Source: Russula earlei (Eukaryota > Basidiomycota > Agaricomycetes > Russulales > Russulaceae). From it: DNA of 15,759 nt. Below the pieces are notes generated by a model, which had not been told where the DNA came from, did not search any database, and saw only the letters and a list, made by a program, of their open reading frames with translations. Positions 8,587-15,468 of this stretch are shown here, piece by piece; the stretch's first letter is position 1, and every line of letters starts with the position of its first letter. The stretch lies in the NCBI GenBank assembly GCA_025769875.1, contig JAGFNK010001046.1, positions 1 to 15,759 of the forward strand, given 5' to 3'. The position numbers were made by a program, and so were the translations under genes.

Positions 8587-9511
8587 ATTTGTTTATGGCA
8601 CTCTCCAACCCTGGGATACTCCTTTAAGGACCATCCCCTTGTGACTACCCTGGCCTCTTCCCTGCATGATTGCTCGACTCTCACAGTAACAATACCTCTC
8701 TGGTATCTGTTACTACTCTGGACTCTACTTCTTGCCCATGCAGTCTTGGACGTCTATCGACTTGTCTTCGAGCTTATCCCTTGCTCTTGAACTGGATAGT
8801 TCAACAGTGAGTCTTGACACTTTGGCTTCCAAGGACAGATCTTGTTCAAACCTGAGGGCTTCGTTTACTGCTGAGGTATGTCTGAGGCCTTCTCTGAACA
8901 GGAAGGCATCCTTCTGAGTGTTAAGAGGGTGTGGATAAGGGTCAGCCTTTGCCCAGATGGACATGTGATGAGTGGGGCATCCTGGGCTGTAAGTGGCTAG
9001 GATGGAGGGGAATCCATGTGTGAGGTTGGGCAAGATGAAGCATGGGGGAAGTGTGTCATCTTCATTTCCTGGATCTGGGATCAGCAAGTCGAGTCTTAGG
9101 TCTCCCTCCTCCCAGCCTTTGCCGAGTTCTTCCAACTCTGTGAGTTGTCTGTTATTGTTAGTGGTGGTAGTTGTATCATAGGCTGGGGGGGGGTGTTCTT
9201 TCAAGGTTTGCTGAGGTGAAGTTTTCATTAAGGAGGACAATGTGGCCTGTCTGTGTGATGATAGGGGTGGCTGTTCATGGGGGAATAGGAATGGGGTCAG
9301 GGGAAGGGGAATGAACATGGTAGGAGGGGCTGCAAGTTCTGATGGGGGAGTTGGTTCCAAGTGTGGGGGAACAATTGCTGAAGGCACAAAGTATGGTGGT
9401 AAGTGAGTCATCTTCCCATAGTTTGCATGCTTGTACAATCATGGCTGTGTGTTGTGTGGCCTGTTGGATAAGCAGTCAGGTGTTAATGGTTGCGGCCGTC
9501 AACGGGGAAGG

Positions 9512-9753
9512 TGTTAGGAACCAAGGCCAAGTCCTGGCCATATATTATCCTATTTCACTCAAGAGAGACCTCTCTCACTTTGCATTGCCAACACACTTCT
9601 GTTTCTTGGGCTACCCCTTCTGCGGTGCAAGATGTTACAAACCAAGGCCAGGTCCTGGCCATAGATTGTCCTATTTCACTCAAGAGAGACCTCTCTCACT
9701 TTGCATTGCCAACTCCCTTCCATTTTCTGGGCTATCCCTCCTGCGGTACAAGA
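9512..9753 (+). repeat. 121-bp tandem duplication at the LTR-A 5' end
   Basis: Units 9512-9632 and 9633-9753 are each 121 bp, begin TGTTA..AACCAAGGCCA and end GGT(G/A)CAAGA. They differ by scattered substitutions, so the duplication is not recent. The reverse LTR-A copy has a single unit. Confidence 0.9.
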
Positions 9754-9910
9754 TATCGCTATTGCAAAGGCACTATAACACGACCAGGCACCCATTTCCT
9801 AATTGGGTAATCATCGCGTGGCAGCCACATGGCCACCCAGCCACCAAGGACCCAAAACAGCGGCACAAACTCTTAGAAACTGTTGCATAAATCATCTGAT
9901 GTCATCAAGG

Positions 9911-10030
9911 TTCCAATGACATCATAGCTGACTGAGTGACTCCACAGTGACCTCATAGACTCACTAAGCGCTCCACAGTGACATCATAATGATGTCATTG
10001 CTCCACAATGATCAGTAATGCGCTCAGTAA
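9911..10030 (+). repeat. About 30-bp U3 repeats in LTR-A with TGACATCA cores
   Basis: A unit of the form TCCACAGTGACATCATA recurs at about 9911, 9940, 9971 and 10001, spaced 29-31 bp, with intervening ACTGAGTGA/ACTCACTAAG. TGACATCA resembles a CRE/ATF half-palindrome and TGACTGAG a Gcn4/AP-1-like site. The reverse LTR keeps the array (about 3066-3170). It is probably a transcriptional enhancer about 110-220 bp upstream of the TATA box. Confidence 0.65.
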
Positions 10031-10133
10031 GCCTGAAACTTGACACAAGCAGGTTTATGCCTCTGTAGTCCTATTGGATGGTACCAAAGAGTCTAGAATA
10101 GTCCCAGTTCTTTGTAAGCGACCCTGTACACTG

Positions 10134-10175
10134 TATATAAGCCCCAATGAAGCATGGCAGTCGTCAGACTGTCCA
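10134..10175 (+). promoter_or_regulatory. LTR-A promoter: TATA box and start-site hairpin
   Basis: TATATAAG (10134-10141) is followed by TGGCAGTC (10155-10162), loop GTCA, and GACTGTCCA (10167-10175), which pair apart from one missing A. The 3' arm starts 33 bp after the TATA box begins. GACTGTCCATTTG is shared with family B. Confidence 0.65.
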
Positions 10176-10463
10176 TTTGTGATACTCTCATCTTCCTGGG
10201 TACTCCCCCGCGACCGCTCAGTCTAAAGATTCCCCTCGCCTCCAAGGTACTCTTCAATGACTGCCTTGTTTAAAGCCCTCTCGCTACACTGGCCTCCAGC
10301 CTTCGCCTTTGTCTCTTGCAACACCTACCAGTCCCCATCTGGTACCTCCTCGTCGTTTGGCTCATCCTCTTGTTCAACACCGCCTTCGCCGCGTATCATC
10401 TGTTCTGACCCTTGCCCACCTGCTCCTGAGTCCTTAGTGATCAGCAGTACATGTCTTGACATC

Positions 10464-10472
10464 TGGACAGTC
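10464..10472 (+). other. Candidate self-primer binding site of element A
   Basis: TGGACAGTC lies 2 nt after the LTR 3' end. It is the exact reverse complement of GACTGTCCA at 10167-10175, the predicted 5' end of the element's RNA. Tf1-type fungal gypsy elements are known to prime reverse transcription by folding the 5' end of their own RNA onto a site just after the LTR, and this fits that model. I do not recognise a match to a tRNA 3' end here. Confidence 0.55.
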
Positions 10473-10507
10473 TCTCATCATCCCTGTATTGACCAGCCAA
10501 CACTCAA

Positions 10508-11422
10508 GTGTCCACTCCTAACTCCCCCACTTTGGTTAACACCTCCTTGCACCTCCCTTCTCCTCTGCAACCTACCCCACGCACTGCCCTTCACATCCTC
10601 ACTGAAGACATCGACCCGGTCGACACATCCTCACCCCTCAGCATCTTGTACTCCCCAACGGCTCCCCCATCGTCTCCTACCACTGCCCAGCCTGTCCCAG
10701 GCGACTTTGTCCCTGTCGGCACTCCCCCTCCAGCGCAGAACAAGCAACAGCAAGCGGACTTGCCTGAAGGCTTCCTCGACCGTCCCCCCTGCACAGCATT
10801 TCACTTCCATCCACACCAGTACTTCGTCCTCCCTACCACCAATCGTTCCCGTGAGCAGTGGCATCCCCTCCATGACTTGAATCATCAAGACTACCTGGGA
10901 CGCATCCCTACCTCAGACCAGTTAGCTCGTCGCGCATTCACAGACACCTTCACCACCGCCTTTTGTGCACGCATCGTCCACACTTTTGCGGTTGAACCCT
11001 CCAACACTGCCCTTGCCACCCAGTACAATCTAACCCCCTTTGGCATCTGTTCCAACATCGGGATATACGCCCCAGATGCTGACTTCCCCCTTGGACGTAT
11101 CGCTTACATTTTTAATACGTTGTTGTTTAGGAAGCTCCTTACCTTACCTGCCATTTACCATCCTGCTTTCAAAGGGTCCTTTTGCCTGTCTATTGTACAT
11201 GATTTCCTGGATGGATGCCTAGCTTTTGCGTACAGTTACTTACACTTTGAAGAGAACAGTAACCATGTCTCCTTGCATCACTACTCGACTTACACCGTTG
11301 ACACCATCTGTTTCAACCCGCAGTTAACTCGCTTTTGCTTTATGCCTCGTATTCCCCCTAACCCTCTCAAAATAATTGAGAGGTACCGTCTCGAAACCAT
11401 AGATCTTGCGCACGGTTCTTAA
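10508..11422 (+). CDS. Element A first frame, unknown 304-aa protein
   Basis: The longest intact frame in the window, with no internal stop. The first codon shown is GTG at 10508, 46 nt after the LTR and just after an in-frame TGA; there is no ATG in the first part, so the start was probably an ATG lost by one substitution (or translation begins elsewhere). Residues 1-90 are rich in Pro, Ser and Thr and likely disordered. From about residue 95 the protein is compact and aromatic, with FHFHPHQYFVLP, HDLNHQDYLGRIP, then a hydrophobic middle (GRIAYIFNTLLFRKLLTLP) and a C-terminus rich in Tyr, His and Phe. I see no zinc knuckle, protease or polymerase motif, and no clear membrane segment. It occupies the place of a gag N-terminal protein but I cannot assign a function. 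Retention of an open frame beside a decayed gag is notable. Confidence 0.65.
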   Translation: MSTPNSPTLVNTSLHLPSPLQPTPRTALHILTEDIDPVDTSSPLSILYSPTAPPSSPTTAQPVPGDFVPVGTPPPAQNKQQQADLPEGFLDRPPCTAFHFHPHQYFVLPTTNRSREQWHPLHDLNHQDYLGRIPTSDQLARRAFTDTFTTAFCARIVHTFAVEPSNTALATQYNLTPFGICSNIGIYAPDADFPLGRIAYIFNTLLFRKLLTLPAIYHPAFKGSFCLSIVHDFLDGCLAFAYSYLHFEENSNHVSLHHYSTYTVDTICFNPQLTRFCFMPRIPPNPLKIIERYRLETIDLAHGS

Positions 11423-11466
11423 AAGTAAGAACCACCCTTGTAACCCTTCAATAAAGATCGAATAAA
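11414..11466 (+). other. Hairpin over the stop codon and two AATAAA signals
   Basis: GGTTCTT (11414-11420) and AAGAACC (11427-11433) form a perfect 7-bp stem with a 6-nt loop that covers the TAA stop (11420-11422) of the preceding frame. AATAAA follows at 11450-11455 and 11461-11466. It may end a short transcript of the first frame, or affect termination; a linked frameshift is possible, since the next frame is different. Confidence 0.5.
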
Positions 11467-11490
11467 CCTTTTTTCTTTGCCTTAACTAAA

Positions 11491-13552
11491 GTGCCTCGAG
11501 AATACGCCTTAGAAGAAGATGAAGAAGAAGATGCTATCACTAGACACGTCTTAAGTCTAAATCACTATCGAACCTGGGTCTCCACTGCATTTCCTGTGAA
11601 CACTTTAACAAACCTACACGATGTACCAGGAATAGAACCACCCCACGAAGACTTTCCTCATCTCATTGTCAAAGAGTTCCTTGAAGTCTTACCATTTGGA
11701 CAACTCCTAAGCCACGACAAACACACATTATATCTTGAAACCCTTAGTCGACTCCTGCCACCAGCATGACAACAACTATTATATTGGCAACTTGCTCAAG
11801 CAAAGAACATCCAAGGACAACCAGTTGATTATCAGTCCCTGCGCTCCAGCGAATTGAACCTTTGGACCAGGATCATCCAGCCACATCACCATCTCATTGT
11901 TAATTCTTTAAGGACAGGGTATCGCCTGTTCTACCTGGCTTGGACATACATCAGCTACTACCGTCTCACTGTCCAGTTCTACCACCTACGCCTCAACAGA
12001 ATACAAAGGGAAAATCAATCTTACATCCAACTTGCTGTTGTACCAGGAATACACAACACCTTCTATTGGGAAACTAACTCTTGGCTATACGACGCAGACT
12101 ACAATCAACCTTGGGCAATTACCAGCCCAGACACCTCATATACTGGTTCCCCTGCGTACTATTCTGTCCCAGCAATCCTAGAAGCCTCGAGTCTCACCCC
12201 TCGACCCCTCACACCAATTCAGACCACTGTCCCAACTAGCCAAGAACATTGGTCTGCCAGCACAGAAGATACTGAGTCAAATCCGTGGACAGCAAGGTGT
12301 AACTGCAAAACAGAGTATTGCATGTGCAACTTTCGACCAGATACACCTCCTACTCCTGACGGAATTACCTTGTGGATGCCAGGTGATTACCACCTCCCCA
12401 TTCGATAAATCTGGCTCCTCGACACAGAAGACACGCATCATCCCAACGACCCCCTGAGAGAGAAACCATTCCCAACGCAAGAGGATTTCTTGTTGAAAGA
12501 CCACTACCTCCTACCCCTCCTGACGCCTATGTACCCTTGTTTACCAATCGTATTCCTACCCCTGTCATACCTATCCAACCCTTTGCATCACCCCTCGTTG
12601 AATCTCCTGATAGTACCGATCTTAGGAGTACTGATTTACACTGCTACTTACCAGAACAATCCTTCTTAGCATTAAACCTACCTACGCATTCAAGGAGAGA
12701 GCTAATTGAATTCAAGAGTTATTGTACCCAAGCTTGGCATCAACGACTGACACACTTTATAGTTTACAAACACCCCCTCAAGGAAATAAGTGACTTGCCA
12801 TCTCTCCAGCAGAATTTGAAGGATATCTGTGGAAAACACCAAAGTAGTTCTAATGCAAAGTAGCATCACTGAAGAATACTACCCGCTGATCCAGTTAAAG
12901 AAAACATCACAGGAAGACCCAACTCTATCCGACTACGCCAGTCCTACACCCATTGCATATCCCTTGGAACAACGGCCATTGGACTATAACAGTCATCTAG
13001 ACCTATGAGCACTAGGAGAGACATCACTGACGGAAGAAGAGAAATCTAATCACCACTCCTATTTGAAGGCCTCAGTTATGACACTCAAGACCACTGTTAA
13101 GGGAAATTGCAGGTATCTATTATCAACCACGGAAATCTTTCTGACACTTGGTTATACGAAGATGACAACGACGAAGTTACCACTGAGCAACTTAAAGCAG
13201 CAGCCCAGGAGCAGAAAACGTTCAAGAATCAACCCCTACAATTTCACAGGTCTCTTCCTAGATAAACCAGTCAAGTGGAGTCGTTCTAGAAGATATTGGG
13301 TTTACTACAACAACAAAGAAGTCGACTTCACGGCTAGAGCAACACAAGAAGTTACTGCTGTTCTAGGCACTGCACCAAGTGTTCGAAGCGCTACTCCAGG
13401 ATCCTTACCCGTCGAAATACTCAACAACCCACTCCGCATACAGTTAGCAGCGTACCACAAACAATTCCCCGAACGCTCACTCCAACTAGAATCCAGTTAC
13501 AAGGTCCAGCCCCACCAATTGTTACAGTCCCAACAACTCAGAACCCTACAAT
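11491..13552 (+). pseudogene. Element A long second frame, N-terminal part, broken
   Basis: This opens at a GTG (11491) after an A/T-rich spacer, again with no ATG nearby. It starts with an acidic run (EYALEEDEEED), then a region rich in Leu and aromatic residues (YRLFYLAWTYISYYRL, about residues 145-160), Thr/Pro-rich sequence and a Cys cluster (CNCKTEYCMCNF). An in-frame TGA lies at 11767. The frame shifts near 12400, 12830-12860, 13100, 13250 and 13500-13540, with a TGA at 13006. Through these shifts continuous protein-like sequence can be followed (FTNRIPTPVIPIQPF; SDTWLYEDDNDE; QPLQFHRSLP; RRYWVYYNNKE; SATPGSLPVE). The last frame, ending VPTTQNPT, joins the capsid part at 14516 when the LTR and one ACAAT are removed. 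I infer it is the N-terminal extension of the gag polyprotein; its function is unknown. Confidence 0.55.
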
Positions 13553-14121
13553 TGTCATGAACCATTCTCCGGAGAGGGCCCTTGAAGGACCCTTCCTTAT
13601 AGGAGGAAACCCAGCCTCTATGGTGTCACCCTGTTCACACAAGCAAAAGGGGTGAGTAGAGGTGTCCACAATATCGTGCGCGCATTGTCACGCGAGCGAT
13701 TCTCGGCACAATCGACATACAGCAAGCCCCACTTCAAAGCAACCCTTCTAGCAACAAAGGACAGTATTAGGGCCTTCCTAAGGACCCTTTGGAACGACTC
13801 TAGGAGCTCTACAATAGGCACTAACCTAGTATCAAAGGCCTACAACGTGTTATTAGACCAACTCTAATAACTATAGAACGAACTATAAGGCAATACTAAG
13901 GACCTTAATAGAAGTATTAGGGTCAACTCCAAAGGACCCTAATAGAACTATATAAGGGCCTTATAAGATAACACTACTCCCTAACCAAATTACAAGTCCT
14001 CAAATGACCGGCCCTAAACTAACTAACAGAAAATGAATCAGATGCTTGCACGTGCACTAAAGCAGTGAACATGTGGACAATGAAAGCTCTTACTCATCAG
14101 GAGAAGCCTTCTTACTCAGCA

Positions 14122-14155
14122 GCTTACTGAGCATGACTGAGCATGCTCAGTAAGC
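14122..14155. repeat. 13-bp palindrome in LTR-B U3, copy 2
   Basis: GCTTACTGAGCAT (14122-14134) and ATGCTCAGTAAGC (14143-14155) are identical to copy 1, although the surrounding sequence differs at several positions. An unusually conserved block within a decaying LTR pair may reflect recent insertion or constraint while active. Confidence 0.7.
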
Positions 14156-14236
14156 GCACTCGACTTCTTACTCATCACTCTATTGTGCTTGATAACAAGG
14201 TTATGACTCATTCCCTATTTAGCAGTTCTCTTGTAG

Positions 14237-14280
14237 TATATAAGTGCTCAATAAAGTAGCGGACAGTCCTCAGACTGTCC
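14237..14280 (+). promoter_or_regulatory. LTR-B promoter: TATA box and start-site hairpin, copy 2
   Basis: TATATAAG (14237-14244), then GGACAGTC (14261-14268), CTCA and GACTGTCC (14273-14280). Transcription from here would run straight into the capsid ATG at 14516. Confidence 0.7.
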
Positions 14281-14512
14281 ATTTGTTTACGGCACTCTCT
14301 ATCCCTGGGATACTCCTTTAAGGACTGTCCCCTTGTGACTACCCTGGCCTCTTCCCTGCGTGACTGCTCTACTCTCACAGTAACAGTACCTCTCTGGTAT
14401 TGTTACTACTCTGGACTCTACTCTTTGCCCACGCAGTCTTGGACATCTATTGACTCATCTTTGAGCTTATCCCTCGCTCTTGAACTGGATAGTTCAACAG
14501 TGAGTCTTGACA

Positions 14513-15468
14513 ACAATGTCCAGCAATCCTCACCTTGTAGGAACTGCCCCAGAACCCTTTGATGGAAAACCGACAATGCAGAAGCCTTTTGGGCAGCCCT
14601 GGCCAATTATTACTACATCAAGGCGACTCTTTCACAGACGAAAGCAAGAAAGTTGCCGCTGCACTGCCCCATTTTAAAGTAGGAACACCTGCCGGAGCAT
14701 GGGCTAGGGAACAAACTACTAAAGCCATGGCTCATACTATAGCCGACTACGGATCATGGGACGACTTCAAAAAGGCCTTTGCTGACCACTTTATCCCTGC
14801 AGAAGCAGAATTGGCTTCTGCCAACACTATGCACACTTATTATCAAGGAAAACTACCGTTTAATGAGTGGTATCAGAAATGGTCACACCATGCATCACGA
14901 GCTACCACCGACGAAAGAACAAAGATGTATGCATTTAGGAAAACATTAATCCAGCCCTACATCAAAAGATATTGGGAATCACACCGACACCAACTACGCT
15001 CGCAGCCCTTGTCAAAGCAGCAAGAGAATTTGACAACCTGTTCCACCTATACAATTCCACGGCCTTCAGAGGAGGACGCTCTGTGCGTACTCGAGGATTA
15101 AACACTCAAGGATCAGACAATCCCTTGGAAATTAACTTGTACCAAGGAGAACCTAATGAACGACCTTGGGAATCCAGAAGTGAAAGAAAACCCCTCACAG
15201 ATGCAGAGAAAGAGTTTCGACGGAAGAACAACCTCTGTTATTATTGGGAAAGAAGAACCATATGGCAAATCAATGTAGAGCAAAGAAAGCAGCCCAAGGA
15301 CGCCAACGACTCGGATCTCGCCCCCAAACAGTCAGAGCTACAACCATCCAAGATGAAAACATCAAACCTGCGCAGGAAGAACCCGTTCCTGTTGCATCAT
15401 TAACAACTTGGAGAGAAACACTTGCAGGACTCGATCCTCCGCCCAAGATCTGCTCCTATGGATTTTAA
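14513..15468 (+). pseudogene. gag: Element A gag capsid and zinc knuckle, broken
   Basis: Ty3/gypsy-type gag (Retrotrans_gag-like capsid plus nucleocapsid). The ATG at 14516 opens SSNPHLVGTAPEPFDGK, a typical start of the capsid region in mushroom gypsy gag. It continues after single-base shifts near 14567 and 14625 with DNAEAFWAALANYYY and then SKKVAAALPHFKVGTPAGAW, WDDFKKAFADHFIP and FNEWYQKWSHHAS, all typical of the capsid helices. A shift near 14970 moves the frame to PTPTTLAALVKAAREFDNL. The knuckle at 15236-15276 reads C-YY-(frameshift)-GKKN-H-MANQ-C, with the codon for the second Cys hit by a one-base deletion. The frame ends at the TAA 15466-15468. Before the LTR-B insertion it was continuous with the frame ending at 13552, so the ATG at 14516 may be internal rather than the true start. 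Confidence 0.88.

Larger units (their letters stand above)
7859..8819 (+). mobile_element. Solo LTR, family B, copy 1
   Basis: The sequence TGTCATGAACC...GTCTTGACA of 961 bp is flanked by the perfect 5-bp target duplication CTTTG (7854-7858 and 8820-8824). It matches 13553-14512 in the same orientation along its whole length, with scattered substitutions and small indels. It interrupts the element C gag, and removing it restores that gene's frame, which confirms both boundaries. U3 holds many repeats of an AAGGACCCTAATAGAA type and the inverted pair ATTAGGGTC/GACCCTAAT. Short frames on either strand inside it are shadows of the repeat. Confidence 0.95.
7387..9511 (-). pseudogene. gag: Element C gag-like gene with two CCHC zinc knuckles, split by solo LTR
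   Basis: Nucleocapsid/capsid-type protein of an LTR element. Read on the minus strand it enters at 9511, where element A cuts off its N-terminus. It runs through a long Pro-rich region (PPHLEPTPPSE, KEHPPPAYD), a conserved-looking part (YSPGCPTHHMSIWAKADPYP) and a charged helical stretch. At 8824 a family B solo LTR interrupts it; deleting the LTR and one CTTTG restores the same frame at 7853. A predicted coiled-coil-like segment follows, then two retroviral-type knuckles at 7596-7498: CTWCHNRGHNTFKC and CILCNHHGHMADHC. In-frame TGA codons lie at 9501, 9441, 7785, 7485 and 7458 (first base, minus strand), all consistent with former CGA Arg codons. Beyond the 7485 stop the frame keeps Cys/His spacing to a TAG at 7389-7387. 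Whether it was ever joined to a pol gene is unknown. Confidence 0.75.
9512..10461 (+). repeat. 5' LTR of element A with terminal duplication
   Basis: From TGTTACAAACC at 9633 to TCTTGACA at 10461 it matches the reverse solo LTR at 2620-6844 throughout. A tandem copy of its first 121 bp precedes it (9512-9632), so the LTR seems to start at 9512. It is followed by a candidate primer-binding site and open frames on the same strand, which makes it a 5' LTR. The left flank is GAAGG; the partner target duplication would be outside the window. Unlike the reverse copy it has no Harbinger insertion, and the TTA at 9873-9875 is the empty site. Confidence 0.9.
13553..14512 (+). mobile_element. Solo LTR, family B, copy 2
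   Basis: TGTCATGAACC...GTCTTGACA of 960 bp, flanked by the perfect 5-bp target duplication ACAAT (13548-13552 and 14513-14517). It sits in the same orientation as the disrupted gag, and its right end is 3 nt before the capsid ATG, which makes it look like that gene's own 5' LTR. The flanking duplication and the continuous frame across the pre-insertion site show it is a solo insertion. It shares with copy 1 the U3 palindrome (14122-14155), TATA box (14237-14244), hairpin (14261-14280) and a 7-bp stem near its end, TTGAACT/AGTTCAA (14480-14497). Confidence 0.9.

Noticed and set aside
9342..9890. 182-codon plus-strand frame
   Set aside because: It runs from antisense element C gag into the duplicated LTR-A end, crossing an insertion junction, and repeats itself because of the 121-bp duplication.
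9512..10030. CRISPR-like array from the repeated units in LTR-A
   Set aside because: The units are diverged, lack unique spacers, lie in a retrotransposon promoter of a fungus and are repeated in the other LTR copy.
10257..10880. 207-codon frame starting in LTR-A
   Set aside because: It overlaps the longer 304-codon frame in another phase, is a low-complexity Ser/Pro/Thr run and crosses the LTR end.
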